Assembly: GCF_019097595.1 (NCBI RefSeq)
Contig: NC_080727.1
Coordinates: 8,498,501 to 8,562,500, forward strand
Direction of reading: 5' to 3'
DNA from: Hemibagrus wyckioides
Lineage: Eukaryota; Chordata; Actinopteri; Siluriformes; Bagridae
DNA length: 64,000 nucleotides
Positions within the stretch are counted from its first letter, which is position 1. Every line of letters begins with the position of its first letter. The notes under the pieces were generated by a model. The model saw only the letters and a list, made by a program, of their open reading frames with translations. It searched no databases and was not told the DNA's origin. This document shows, one piece after another, positions 38,815 through 52,779 of the stretch. The position numbers and the translations under genes are program-made.

Positions 38815-39205
38815 AGACTGTGAAATGGCGCGTTGTTGCGCGGCTGTGCTGCACCTGGGCCCTTCAGCTCTGATTGATTGGTTTGGTCATGTGTAATGGG
38901 CCCATCTGCCTACTCCTGTTTTTCTTTTTTACTCATAAACACTGTTCCCAGCGGCTGAAGGCGGATCAACTGGATTTTGTTGTTTTTTCCATTCTTTATA
39001 TTAAAAAAAAAAAGAGAGGATGAGGGAATGAAGAGTTCGATTATTTTTAGAAGGCAAAAAAAAAAACGAATGCAAGAAGAACGCACCTCAATTCTCTATC
39101 TATCTCTCATAGGTTTGAAGGTGTGCAGAAGTGTGTGTTCTATCTCTCCTCCTGTTCAGGTGTCCTCGCTCCATCTCCCATTCTTTTTAACGATGACGAA
39201 AAAAG
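38815..39205. other. GC-richer unique intronic sequence
   Basis: It begins with CpG-containing sequence (AATGGCGCGTTGTTGCGCGG) and contains a CACCTG E-box and a TGATTGATTGG PBX-like site. It lies directly upstream of the candidate enhancer block. No exon boundaries are identified. Confidence 0.4.
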
Positions 39206-39350
39206 CTTTGTGAAGGATTTGGCACAAATCTCCATTATGACTTTTAATGCAGCCAGGAGTTTCCTGTAACGGAGCCAAAACTTAATTAAAGCTGCTGACA
39301 TCATGCTGGAGTAATTAAGCATGGCATTAATTAAGCCAGAATAATTCTCT
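39206..39350. promoter_or_regulatory. Candidate conserved enhancer, part 1
   Basis: This is complex unique sequence with many homeodomain-type cores (TTAATTAAAG, AGTAATTAAGC, ATTAATTAAGC), bounded by simple repeats. Its texture, dense TAAT motifs without microsatellites, is like vertebrate conserved developmental enhancers. tcf4 is a developmental gene whose introns carry such elements. Conservation is inferred and could not be checked. Confidence 0.4.
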
Positions 39351-39589
39351 CTTCTTTTCTTTTTTTTTTTTTTTCTCATTAATTTAAATATTTTTTTTTT
39401 TTGAGCATTTAGGAGTTTTGGGGTTGTAGCTCGATCGAGGGATGACAATGGCCCAAGCGTGGAAGTGAAAGACAGGATGCGAATGAGAAGCGAGAGAAAA
39501 CGTGAAGGAAAGTCCCGGCGGACCAGAAAGAAAAAGGGGGAAAAGTTTACTTTCACCAGCCTCCGTTTTGTACGAGGCTGATCGGATCC

Positions 39590-39930
39590 ATGCATCCTGA
39601 TGGCTAATTACGCTTCGGAGAGCATCGACAGCTGCATTCATCATCATAAAACGTAATAATTAATGACATTCCGACAAAGAAAAATATGCAAATGAGCACT
39701 CATTAGCATTTTCATATTCAGCTCCGATAATGCTTTTGCTGACAAGGTTGTAATTAATGAAAATTCATGTCGCGGTCGGGAGATTGGATCGGCTTCATTC
39801 CGCGCACAATTCCCAAACGCTGGCATTATGGAGAACGGGGAGCGCTGCCAACTTTTTCTGGGAAAAAAAGAGAAAGAAAGGGGAAAAAAAACACCCCTAA
39901 AAGCAGCACATGCAAATGAGGAGCTGGCAC
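39590..39930. promoter_or_regulatory. Candidate conserved enhancer, part 2, two octamers
   Basis: Non-repetitive sequence with an E-box (CAGCTG, about 39630), several TAATTA/TAATGA cores, and two POU octamers ATGCAAAT in the same orientation at 39686-39693 and 39910-39917, both within TGCAAATGAG. It also holds CAAATGAGCACTCATTAGCA and TTGTAATTAATGAAAATTCA. It has the composition of a neural or developmental enhancer. Open frames on both strands are short and have no splice sites. Confidence 0.45.
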
Positions 39931-40339
39931 GATGGAGGGATTTGGGAAGGGAGGAGGGGAAGAGCGAGCGAGTGTATGTTTGGGGGGCTGATCTGTTTAA
40001 CTCTTACGGGTTTTGTCCCAAACAACAGCAGTAATTGCAACTATTTTACTTTTAATGCAACTCGTTTTTCTCTCTCTTTACTGTTTTCAACACTTCCAGA
40101 GGATTTGCTGCTCTGAAACTTTAGGTTAGGATGATGTCACGGGTGTGTTCTGCTCTCTTTTGGTCCTCGCTCCTGAGGGCGGTTTTAATATCGCCTTTCT
40201 CCTGCCCTTACAGTGTATTTGTGTGATAGTTAGTTAGGTAGTTAGCTTGAGGTTTTTCTTAATGAACTGATATAACACACTAATAATGGAGCAGTTAATG
40301 AACACACTGACTGCGTTGCTGCATCCTCTTTTGTTTGTG

Positions 40340-40385
<46 letters not shown>

Positions 40386-40701
40386 TGTGTGTGAGTGTTA
40401 GCGCTGTGAGGAACGTGTGAGCGCATTTGGGAACACACACCTGTGTGTCTGAGGGAACGGAGAATTGCAGCTGATTAGCATCAATCTACAGAGGTGCTGC
40501 AGCAGAGATGGAGCTGGGAGAGAGGGAGAGAGAGAGAGAGAGAGCGTGGGTGGGTGGGTGGGTGTGTGTGGGTGTTAGTGTCTGAGAGTTAGACAGGAGG
40601 TGTGACCTATCTCTCTTTGAGGGTTAGAAGCTCTCACAAAGAAACTAAGCGATAAGGTGTCTTTCCATCTGTTTACCGAGGAAGCTGTGTGTGTGTGCGT
40701 G

Positions 40702-40732
<31 letters not shown>

Positions 40733-42083
40733 AAAACATGATGACAGTACATGTAGTGTAATGTATTAGTATGCTGTGCATTATTTATCATAAAACTATG
40801 CATATAACAATCACAAAGTATTAATTTAATCTTGTGTGATTAGTAGCAGATTATAGCATATGTAGAAGCTACAGTTCGGAATATATGAACACTCCATCAC
40901 ACAATCTGACTCACTGACAGGTCAAAACACTGCAAATTATATTAATTTAAGCGAACAAATAAAGTTACTTAAAAATACTTATTTTATATTATAATATTGT
41001 GTATTAGGAAAGCTATAAACAAACAAAAATGCCCAATTAGGAAACAAATTAAACCCCTATATTATATTATATTATATTATATTATATTATATTATATTAT
41101 ATTATATTATATTATATTATATTATATTATATTATATTATATTATATTATATTTCATTTTTTATTATATGATACTATATACTATATTATAAACGTTCATA
41201 TTATATTATACTATATATTATCATATTATATCATATATTACAAATAAAATATATATATATATACATATATATACACAAATAAAAACATGCCTCTTTACAG
41301 CATAACCATACATAATAAAACAAAATATTTTATCCAGATATTTTGGATGTTAGTTTTTTATTTTTATTCATTTGGTTTTTTTATACTGCATAATTGTTTT
41401 TTTAAAGTTGCGTAAATTTCAGGCAATTTTAATATTATTTAAAAAGTGCCTTCTGACAGAAACAAGAGAAATCCAAAATTATTATATGGAAAATTATATG
41501 GATTAAAATAAAGAATAAAAATTCATTAATACCAATATCATATAAAACAAATCCATATAATTTTGATATTATTATATTAATAATAAATATATAATATAAA
41601 TATATTGAATATATGTGAATTTTTTTTATCATGACATCTGTAAATTAAAAAAAAAAAAATCTATATATACTTTTTTATATGTAATTATAATTTTACAAAA
41701 TAATATATATGGTTTATTATGTATATTCACTTACAAATATTTAAGATGTCAGCACTCCAACCGTGTAGTGTTAAATATTTCTTGGGGGGAAAAAAAAAAT
41801 ACATGTCGAATCAGTGGTTTTGCCTAAATAAAAGCACATGCTTGTGTGTCAGCGGTTTCTATTTGCCGAAGGTTTCAAATGCCCCTAAATTCACCCTGTT
41901 GCTGGTGACAGGAGTTCTTTTTTTTACCCCCGACTAAAAGATTTAAAAGTGAAGGCGATTTGCATCGGGGTGTGACTAATCCGGTCCACATTCAAATAAA
42001 ATGTCATGTAGTGCTGCGTCAGGATCTGTTAATGCAGGAAAAGAGTCAGGAAATGACTTCACAAGGGCAGACACGTCCATTCA

Positions 42084-42123
<40 letters not shown>

Positions 42124-42614
42124 CGCTCGCTCTGTTGTGAATGAGCTGCATGTTATTAGCGCTTCTTTAAGGCAGATCGAGAGTTCGTCTGAGCCGGAGT
42201 TCTGCAGCTTAAGCCACCTCGGCGCTGCCATATTTAATTTAGCGTGTCGCTCCAATGAATCTGAATAAGAAAAGAGTCAGAGGCAAAATACAGCCCTGAA
42301 AATTTGATGAGCAAGAAAATAAATGAGTTAAAGAGAGGAAATATTTTAAGGACGTGATCGTGTGCTATATTGTAGATGCTGCTGATGTGGGTGCTTTTTG
42401 TGCTGTGTGTATTGTGTGTGTGTGTGTGTGTGTGTGTGCCAGATTGGCACCGGGTTACTGTTGAAGGAGGGGGTTGGGGTACATTTGCCCTTAATATTCT
42501 CATGCCACACACAGACACACAAAGATGCATAAACATACTTGATGGCCACATCATTATTCTAGCTACATATTATTAATAGATATAAATGTTTTATTCTTAA
42601 CAGCAAGATGTAAC
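39931..42614. other. Intronic stretch, AT repeats and unique sequence
   Basis: GT/GA repeats lie at about 40343-40396 and 40513-40544, (GGGT)n at about 40547-40565, GT at about 40686-40733, the pentanucleotide array at 41058-41152, AT repeats at about 41248-41275, TC repeats at about 42087-42130 and GT at about 42414-42438. Bases 41940-42300, outside the TC run, are unique and could be regulatory. No exon is supported. Confidence 0.55.
41058..41152. repeat. (ATATT)n pentanucleotide array
   Basis: About 19 near-perfect ATATT units on the plus strand. Confidence 0.93.
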
Positions 42615-42875
42615 TGAGCCATTCAGTTCACCCATTCAGTGCTCAATAACTGCTTCGTGGTTAGGGGTTTTCGGAAATACCGGACACGATGCGCGAATAC
42701 ACCCTGGATGGAACACCACACATAGAATCACACACTCATACACACTTAGGGGAAAATTAAATCCATGTTTCTCTGAGGGTTTCTCTGAGGTTTGGAGGAA
42801 ACCAGAGAACTCTGAGGAAAGCCACATAGAGGACCAAGGATCCAGTCCGGGAACCTTGAGCTGCTTCAATGTCTA
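42615..42875 (-). mobile_element. L2/V-SINE-like retroposon, diverged
   Basis: On the plus strand it shows the inverted block order: CATTCAGTGCTCAATAACTG, AATACACCCTGGATGGAACA, CACACTCATACACACTTAGG, GGAGGAAACCAGAGAACTCT and GATCCAGTCCGGGAACCTTG. It contains a short internal duplication (GGGTTTCTCTGAGG type). Confidence 0.6.
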
Positions 42876-43040
42876 CAGAGCATTTCTGGAAAATTCCTCC
42901 AAAGAAGGGCATTTTTATTCTGACAAAAAACAAAACAAAAACGGCAGAGCTTAATTAAAGATGTGTTTGGTTTTTTTGTTAGTGTCTTAATTGAAAAGTT
43001 GTATTTCAGTGCTATGTTACATGTCTTGAAACAAAAGATG

Positions 43041-43072
<32 letters not shown>

Positions 43073-45825
43073 TGTTTGTGTGTGTGTGTGTGTGTGTTTG
43101 CAAGTGTTCATGCCCCTTCTGCAGCTTGGCACAGCAAACACTCTCTTGCTGCTCTGGCTTTGTATCCCCATGAACGCGGGTGCATGGATTTGTGACAGTT
43201 TTGTACCTTGCATGTGTATTTGTGGGGTTATTTGTGAGTATGTGTTTACTGTGTGTGTGTGCTGTTGTTTTTTGCATCTTGTATATGAGTGTGTGTGTGT
43301 GTGTGTGTGAATATCTGCAATTTTAATACATTATGTATTAAGTTGATGTAAGTGTGTATACATGAATTTGTGGGTGTTTGTGGTTATTTTGTACATTGCT
43401 ATGTTTTGTGTGTGTGTGTGTGTGTTTTATGTGTGTGTGTGTGTTTTGTGTGTGTGTGTGTGTTTGTCTGTGTGATGTGATAGAAGTCTTAGCTCTGCTC
43501 TGATTGGCCGGTTTCCAGCTCCTCTGTTCTAATGCAGGGCTTTTGAAGTGCAGTTTGGAGTGCAGGGGCATTTAACACCAGCCGTGCCAACTCTCTGTCT
43601 CTGAGCAGCACGCACGCTTACCCCCGGGGTAACAGGGGGGCAAAAACACAGAGTGGCAGTAAAGAGGGGAGCAGGCTTTAGGGCTCAGTGTGTTAGATGC
43701 TAAGAAACACTTCATATGTGTTTTAAACCCTTCTCAAACCAGGAGGATACAAGATTAGTATGTTTGGGTATTTATTTATTTTTTTGGGTGATTCTCTTTT
43801 CCTATGTATGTGTGTCTCTGCCCAAAAGCAAGGACTAGTGTGAAGGCAGGAGTTAATTAACACACAGCCCTAAAGGACAAATGCTTCATATTTGTATTGA
43901 ACTCGGGTGTTTTGCATTTGTTTAATTATTTTGTTGGCAGAGAAGGTTCAGTGGCCTGACACAGACTGGTTTGTGCTTAGAGTGAGCTGCCCTGCTTTAT
44001 TTATCTCTGGTGTGTGTGTGTGTGTTTAGTGTAGTGTTAGTGTTTAGATCACTTTGTTTGGCGGTGTCTATATTGATGCTCTGATCCAGTACAGAGCCTA
44101 TACCTCTAACTGGTAAAGACTGGATCTTTTTTGCTGTGAACATGCGAGATGTCATCTGACACGTAATAGACATACATGTACATAAGACACAAATAATCTA
44201 AAGACACGCTCTGTATGTGATGTTCTGTATAAATCAGCACGAGAATGTGTGTGTGTGTGTGTGTGTGCATTTATTATGTAAATACAATTATGTGTGAAGT
44301 ATGAGGGTTAGTGGGTAGTGTATAGTCTGTATAGAAGAGGTGTGTATGTACTGGGGTGAGGGTATTTTACAGGTATCTGTGATGGGTATTTTAGTAGGAA
44401 ACATTTAGTGTGTATGAATACGTGTTTTGTGCTGTAAGCTGTTATTTGAACCCAAGTTAACAGACCTATAACACACCACTTGTGAGCTTGCACTAATCTA
44501 GAGCCATGACATAACAATTTAAGGATTTTTTTCTTCAGTGTTTTGTCAAATTTTACACATTAATCAAGATTACGGTTAAGGACTTGTCACATGTACAGAT
44601 CTGCTTTTTAAAAACTGGTATATAAGCCTAAGCTTACACTGTGTAAACTCTAGTATACAAAGTACAGATGGCTACATATTCTAGTTAATGTACTGACTTT
44701 TTGCTGGCCGGTTTTTGTGTTTGATTTTGTCTATGCGATTTTATCTGCTATTTCTGTGCGATTTTGTCAAATCTGGCAACCCAGATCATCGTACATATGT
44801 TCTGAACACATAGAGCTAACAAGAAATTCAACACAAACAGGACTTTTGTGACACTGGCAATTTTCCAATTGTTATAGAAGCTGCAGTGGACCATTAAAAC
44901 GAACGAAAACAGTTATTCCAGGCACAAAACTCCAAGACATATCAGCTGATTTAATGCTTTCCATGCACATGTTTTGAAAATAGAGCTTTTATATAATAAG
45001 AATTTTATTCATTGAAATGTTATTTTAGTTAGAGCTTGCGTAGTGAATTTAGCAGGCACAGTGTGCATGATGACCTTTAATAAATCGAAGGCTAATTTCA
45101 GATTCACTGGAAGCATATTTTACCATCACCTGCATCACTGAGACAGAGAGAATGAGAAGGAAGTAGACAGAATAAGAAGTGAGAAAAGTGAAAGAGAACT
45201 GAAAGATTTATTATTAAAATCAGCTTAAATTATTATTAAAAATTCTATTCTTTGGATAGTTGAAAGTTCCTAGCTTCCTAATGAGGTTCTACTTCCTAAT
45301 GAGGTTCTACTTTTCTGCCTTTTCTACCCTTTCTGCTGTGGTCTCAGTTGTGGGGTTCTACATATAACCTTCAAGTTATCCCCTAGAGGGAAAATCAAAG
45401 AACTCTATACTCAGTATGTGTGTATATGTGTGTTGCGTTGCGTAATGTTCTTGTTCATCACAAAAAAAACGAAGTGGGTCAGGTGTGTGTTACACTCATT
45501 ATCCTCCTCCAGCTGTTCAGCTGCTGTTTTTACCCACAATCCCCTGGTGCTGAGTAGAGGTGTTAGAGCCATTCATTACCATTTCTGACCTTTTCTTTAT
45601 TAACACATTCCCTTCTTGATTATCTGTCTTTCCTCCTGCTTCCTCTACCTCCATCACTCAATGCTCTCAGTATTTCGAAACTTGATTCGTAAAAACTTTC
45701 AACACAAAAAGTGGCTAAGACACGAAAGATTTATGATGTCTAACTTGAACTAAAGAACGGTAGTATAAATGTGCAAACCTAAGAATACAAATGTTATATT
45801 TTAAAGTAAAAATATATCTATTTTT
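42876..45825. other. Intronic stretch rich in GT repeats
   Basis: GA then GT repeats lie at about 43047-43098, with GT runs at about 43288-43309, 43407-43465 and 44247-44268, and an 18-base tandem duplication (CCTAATGAGGTTCTACTT, about 45277-45312). No exon was seen. Confidence 0.55.
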
Positions 45826-45912
45826 CCGTAGCCTGGGGCCTTTCCCAGAGGATTCAGGGCGCAAGGCAGGGGACACCCTGGACGGGTGCCAGCCCATTGT
45901 AGGGCACAATCA

Positions 45913-45949
<37 letters not shown>

Positions 45950-46105
45950 ACATTCACACACTATGAACAATTCAGAGATGCCAGTCAGCCTACAACGCAT
46001 GTTTTTGCACTGGATGAGGAAACCAGAGTACCCGGAGGAAATCCCTATAGAACATAGCAAATTCAGCAGGAATCGAACCCCCAAGCCTTGATGCGTGATG
46101 CCACC
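45826..46105 (-). mobile_element. L2/V-SINE-like retroposon
   Basis: Inverted block order on the plus strand: GCAAGGCAGGGGACACCCTG, GTGCCAGCCCATTGTAGGGC, CACACTATGAACAATTCAGA, CATGTTTTTGCACTGGATGA, AGAGTACCCGGAGGAAATCC and GGAATCGAACCCCCAAGCC. A TC/CA microsatellite has expanded inside it at about 45912-45952. Confidence 0.7.
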
Positions 46106-46232
46106 AGCTTATAATATCAATTATGTATATTCATTGTTCAGGACATTCCAGAGTAACATTAAAACCATAGCAGCATTATACTTAACACTTTTAGTACCAA
46201 AAATATTTTGTACTGTTATTAAATGTCAGTAT

Positions 46233-46304
<72 letters not shown>

Positions 46305-47175
46305 TTATTTGTGATTTGTCACATTGTCAATCTGGAATTAGCCTTAAGATGGGTAAATTGTGGCCTTAAATGGACGCACACGGTCAACAAAAATCCTCAG
46401 ATACTCAGGCTGTGGCATTCTTGCAATGCTCAACTTGGATTAAGAAGCCCAGTGTATGCCAACAATGCACTGCCTACACTATTACACCACCACAAGGCTG
46501 ACTGGGTACATGATATCTATTCTGATTAGATGCTTGACGCTCAGATCAAACTACAGAATGAGACGTTTCAGTTACGAAAAGGCATTACTGAGGATAATAA
46601 TACAAACAAATCCAAAATGCATAGTGTTTTAAAAGTCATGTACAGAATAACTCTTTTATGAGATAGAAGTTTTATTGAAATTGTTTCGTTGTTGTGACAG
46701 AACTGTTTATAGTTCGGTCTGAATGATAGCTCATCAAAATAATAGCAGTTCTTTGTAGTGGAACACCAGAGTGTGAAAAGAGGGACAAAGGATATTAGAT
46801 GAAGCACATTATTCCGTGTTTAGTTACATAACGCTCTCGCTCTTCCTCTCCGTTAAATACCTGTCTGAGTGTAAATTTCATTATCAAATTATGGTCATAT
46901 TATAATAGAATTACTGTAGAGGAATTCATTCAGTAAATGGCATCTACTCATCAGCGGAGTAAACAATGCTGTACGACACATTTTACACACACACACACAC
47001 ACACACGCTAAAATGGAAGTCACAATTCAGTCTCACTCACACTCTCGGTGTATCATTTCTCGCAAAAGATCCTGCATGTGATTATTTTTAGTGCGAGCAC
47101 CCTGCTATTATCTGATTAGGTGGGAGCAATGATACTGAGATGCTGTCTTGCACTTGTCCCCCCCTTCTCTCTCTC

Positions 47176-47209
<34 letters not shown>

Positions 47210-47640
47210 ACTCACTCACTCACTCTCCATCTGTGTGTTTTGCATCCTGTATCTCTTTTTCCGCTTGTCTCACTTGCGTCATCTGTCTTTTTTTTTTTTT
47301 CTTCTCCTTAACTGTCTCACATTTGTAGTCATCCTCTCAGTTCTATATTAATATAAGTATGAACAGAAACACACTCCCACTTACAAAGGGAAAGAGAGGC
47401 AGGTTGATCTTACAGCCTTTACAAATGTAGCATGCTAATAAATCTCTCTCGAATCAGCGAATTTCACAGGGAAATAAGGAAAGGGTGCGAGAGAGATGAA
47501 AACATCAAAATCCTAAAAGTGAGGTGAATTGAAAGAGAGATATGGATAAAGACTTGAACTTGAGTCAAAGCCTTTAATTGTAATGCATTTGCAGAGCTGC
47601 TCTCCTGCCATATGGTCTAGCATGGAACATTTAACTTGTC
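46106..47640. other. Intronic stretch with AT and TC repeats
   Basis: An (AT)n of about 70 bases lies at 46232-46302, CA at about 46986-47007 and TC with CACT at about 47167-47225. The rest is unique. Confidence 0.6.
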
Positions 47641-47930
47641 AAGCGTAATGGATTGACCTGGAAGCAGAGTTTCGCTCGGAGCGTTTGCGCCTTTTGGAGG
47701 ATGTTCTCACCGACTTTATGCTTTCTGTTTCTTTCATCATCCCGTTCTACGTTGAGACGCACGGCCGGATCCCCTTTAAGACGTCGGCCTATCCGGAAAG
47801 GATACGTAATAGCATAAAGTTGTCTTTGAGCATAAACAAAGGTGACATTTTAACTGGACCCAAAAAAAAAAAAAAGTCAATGACATGTGAAAATGTAAAT
47901 GAGCGTGACGTCTATCAGATTGTGTTAATA
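47641..47930. promoter_or_regulatory. Candidate non-coding element before ATT array
   Basis: Unique, CpG-containing sequence (TTTCGCTCGGAGCGTTTGCG, ACGGCCGGATCCCCTTTAAG) stands out from the surrounding repeats. An open frame of 132 codons starts at 47685 but runs into the ATT array and has no known domain or splice sites. I read it as a possible regulatory element, with low certainty. Confidence 0.22.
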
Positions 47931-47955
47931 CATCAGGTATTTCATATTTGCTGGG

Positions 47956-48072
<117 letters not shown>

Positions 48073-48320
48073 CCCAGCTCTGAGAATTATAAAACTATAT
48101 CCATAGGGTTAAGACTCTCTGCTTTAAACAGCCCGTAAATTCATAGAACGAGTATCAATTTATATATTGTGGTGTTCCACAATAGAATTGAGAATCAAGC
48201 CTTCTCAGTTGCATAACAGGTCATGGGATGTCCATTTCTGTGTGCTGACCAATCTTAGATGTACAGGGTGAGTGTACTCCAGCTGACGAATTCAGACCAT
48301 CTGACAAATGTGCATGTGGA

Positions 48321-48828
<508 letters not shown>

Positions 48829-48850
48829 ACAAAATCACACAGCTTTATTC

Positions 48851-49020
48851 AGTGTGCTATGAGGATAGAAGCTGTTCTGAGATCAGCAGTTAAGAGAAGC
48901 TTGCCTTTCATCAGTGTGTTATAACACCAGTAACACCTGTTCTGAGATCAGTCGTTAGGAGTGCATCCTGTTTCATGAGTGTCTTATAAGGATAGGAGCT
49001 GTTCTAAGATCAGCAGTCAG
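48851..49020. repeat. Three-copy ~60-base minisatellite
   Basis: Imperfect units start at 48851, 48913 and 48978. Each begins AGTGTGCTATGAGGATAG or a variant (AGTGTGTTATAACACC, AGTGTCTTATAAGGATAG) and contains CTGTTCTGAGATCAGCAGTT or a variant. It directly follows the tetranucleotide array. Confidence 0.85.
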
Positions 49021-50388
49021 CCGTGGATTGGTGGCATGTTGGACGGTGTAGGTTTCCCAGACTCCTCAGCAGCTGCAGCATTGTGTCTCCCCAGCTGTTT
49101 CTGACACATCACCTGCTCATACACACACACACACACACACACACACATACGCACATACATACACAAAGCCATCATGGCATCGCCATAATTATAGCCACTA
49201 AGGGGGGTGGAGGTGGGGGTGTGCATCTATTAGGGTCTTTCGGAAAAGGGAACGCACACACACACACACACATACACGTGCAGGCACAGTGGGAAGATTC
49301 AGTATTTACATGCTTGGCATTATTTTTCCGTGTGTGGATGAGGTGATACCTTAATCTCTAATTAATATCTTGTTTCTGAAAAAGTATAGCTCTTTTAATT
49401 TTATTTTAATTTAAAAAAAAAACATAAACAATCAGGCAAAAATATAAATATGGAAGTTAATTTTTAATTTTTTTGTCATTTTTTTTATATGCCAGTTTGG
49501 ATCATACTTTTATTTATTTCACTTATTAATTAAAATCCACATATGAAAAGTTTTCAATATCTTCTGCTGTACAAAATTCAGTAACAAAATATAGTTTTGG
49601 CAGAGTGATTTGGAAGTTTTACACACACACACACACACACACGTACACGTGGTGCCAGCTTAGAGACAGCATTGTGCCAAAACGAAGCTCCTGGCAGTGT
49701 TTGAATGGGAAACTATGGGTAGGAGGTGAGAGAAATGCTTTAAATATCAAACCTAATGTAGGTGTTTCTATTCTTTACTCTGCATCGCAAATGTTTACTG
49801 CGCTAAGGCATTTTTTTTAATTCGCCAGGATTAATCATCGAGAGCTGAATAGACAAAATTTCGAAATAGACCCACAATATTTGTTTTTACAGCCTCAGGC
49901 CTAGATGTCACCGTCTTTTTATCTGTATTAATAGGTTTTATATCTGTCAATCTCTTTTACTGGGGGTTTTTGTCATATATGTATACCTCTGTAACTCTAA
50001 GACCTTCACACTGATTTGCGGTGATCACGCCTGCTTGTGTTACGCAGAACTGTACAGAAATGATACGAGCTCAGAGCTCGATTCACACGTGCCTCTGACT
50101 CAAGGCTTCAGGGAAGTGTTTCACTAAAATGTGGTACATAAATGTTTGCTGAATGAATTCACACATTTGTTGTAAGGGAGTTGAGTTTGTGAAAAGAGTT
50201 GAGATTCTTGTCTGTTGTAATCACTCATACGCTACAGATGTGGTAGATTAAGGTTCAAAACAATGCTGGCTTGTTCCTGTAAAAGTCACTTCCTTCATTT
50301 CAAATCCAGACAATTCATCCTCACTGGCTCACTCGCGTGAGATCGAAAGAGGTGACTATTACAGTTGGTATTAATTGTGTGTGTGTGT

Positions 50389-50435
<47 letters not shown>

Positions 50436-50506
50436 TGTTCTAGCAACTGCTTTCATCTCATCTTTGTCTCAGATATCAAACACCCCCCCCACACACACAC
50501 ACAAAT

Positions 50507-50542
<36 letters not shown>

Positions 50543-50670
50543 ACAATTTCTCACTCTCTCTTTCTCTCAGACTTTCAGGTTAGTATTATAAGAAAAATAT
50601 TATTAATTAGAAATAGAAATAATAATGAAGTCATCCTGCTATTTATACATGTTGCACAAAAATCAAGGCA
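49021..50670. other. Intronic stretch with CA/GT/GA repeats
   Basis: CA runs lie at about 49121-49147, 49255-49272 and 49620-49642, GT/GA repeats at about 50377-50431 and TC/CA at about 50486-50546. Bases 49800-50130 are unique and could be regulatory, but nothing decisive is visible. Confidence 0.55.
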
Positions 50671-50677
50671 TTATTTA

Positions 50678-50757
<80 letters not shown>

Positions 50758-50764
50758 TAAATAA
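50671..50764. repeat. Long perfect AT palindrome
   Basis: TTATTTAGTATATA is followed by (TA)n and then TATATACTAAATAA. The flanks are exact reverse complements, giving a palindrome of about 94 bases. It could form a cruciform, and could be an AT-expanded MITE. Confidence 0.9.
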
Positions 50765-51223
50765 TATCAAAGCAGCAGTATTTTAGGTATTGATAAGATT
50801 TAAGAGAGGAAACTGCTATGAATGATTTTTTTTTTTCTGAAGACCAGAACATCTGTACATGTTTTTGATCCAGGTGTTGGCTTAAGCACAGCTCAAGAAA
50901 GAAGAAAGGAGGAAATGTTAGAGTGATTTCAGACGACAGCTATAACACACTTATATAAGAGTCTAGGATTTAATAGAATATAGTTAAATTATTTCTGGGC
51001 TGAATGATTATGGAACATGGATTTTTTTCTCGAAGAGAATCGGGGGTGGGTGGGGGATGTATGTGTGTTATAAAGGCATATGGTTAATGCAAGAAAAGTG
51101 AGAGGAATGAAGGTGTGTGTGTGTGTGTGTGTGTGATCTTTTCTGCCCCATGGCATTACCTCATACAGTGTGTCACACCACAGCAGCAGCCATCCATTGC
51201 ATTATCGTTACACAAGGCAGACC

Positions 51224-51265
<42 letters not shown>

Positions 51266-52589
51266 GACTGCTATTAGTTCTATTATACATTTACTCAATA
51301 ATTATTTGCTTAATAATTTCATAGGCACACTCTCGAGATCACTACACGGCTGAAATGCACTTCAGATAGTTATTGACTGAAGTGTATTACAGGATATTTA
51401 TTCAATCCCCACCAGAAGCATATATAAAGCAAGGCTTTCCTGTAGAGGCGGATATTTGCTCTACATATATTATGTGATCACTAATATAGCTAACGGAGTG
51501 ATAAATATGTATATGAAGAACGTTCCCTCGCCTAGAGATTAAAGAAAGATAATCACTGTATATTGTTAGCCCTGTCTGTCATCTCAGGTGACAATCATCA
51601 CCATGTTTTCCCATATTTCTCTGGCTTTTACTAGAATACCAAGAGTTTGCGTCCGACTAAAAACAGAGTCTTGTGTTGTCACTCGTTTAATCGATGAGTC
51701 TTTTAAAAAAGTTCCTGTATTATATAGAAAGCTCGATTTTTATTTGGATTAAAAAGACTCTTTCTCAGTCCAAGTCTCAGCTTGGCCGTAGTCTGGACTA
51801 AAGCAACACTTTGCTCTCACAGTTCCATCAGCAGTACGTGTGCTGGGTGTACTCTGAGATGATTTGAGGTAAGAAGATGGCACTGCGGTGTCAGCAATGG
51901 TTAAAATCACGCAGTTAGTCCGGATTAAATAATAAAAGAATTCGCTGAGCGCTCTGTTTACACACAAGCACACTTTGCCTTCAGACTTCAAATATTTATG
52001 TTGGGTTTTCGCATCCCAACCAAGACCACATCAGTAAATCAACAGGACTCTTCTCTAAAACGTGCAATTACACTCATTTAGCTAATCCATGATTTTTCCA
52101 TATAATTCCTATTGTCGTTATATTTACATAGGTTTATTTATTGCAGTTTACCTTTATTATATGAATGCTTTATTAAGTACATCTTGCTGCAATTATGGTA
52201 TTTGACTAAAGCTTATGTACCGTCTGCACAAGCCTGCCTAAGCATGTCGAACAGCTCGCTAGGCCAAAAGAAGCGCTTGTTTCTTGTTTTCCCAAGTCCT
52301 TGCTCAGGTTATGTCGGATACAACCAGGTTTTCTTAAGGAATCTACTTAGCTATGTTTTTTACATGCCGAATTACAATTCCCCACCAGTGTTTGTCTTTA
52401 ATCTGCTCCAATACTGTCCAAGATCTTTGTCATCCCAAAGCACAAAGAATTAAAGTGAGATTTTTTACCATGCCATGCTTCTTTTGTTCATTGCAGAGCT
52501 AAATAGTATTTACGATTTCATACAGCTTTCTTTTCTTTGTTGGGATTTTGGTGGTGTGAGTAGTTAGTGCTGTTGTTTTAGCAGGCTTT

Positions 52590-52623
<34 letters not shown>

Positions 52624-52779
52624 GTTTTTATGTTTGAAGCACAATGAAGAGCATTGTTCGTTTGTTTAGGTTTTAGAGTTGTCTAAAAAACACACACGGA
52701 AAAGCCTCGGTTCTCTTTTTCTATGCTTTGTGTATGTCAGGTATTGTAGATCGCACTCTAAATCCATCCAACAAAAGGG
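50765..52779. other. Intronic stretch, no gene seen
   Basis: GT repeats lie at about 51113-51136, TC at about 51231-51262 and GT at about 52595-52624. An open frame at 52112-52453 (113 codons) has no domain or splice context. The rest is unique intron. Confidence 0.55.

Noticed and set aside
52112..52453. 113-codon plus-strand frame
   Set aside because: It has no recognisable domain, no splice context and ordinary intronic composition.
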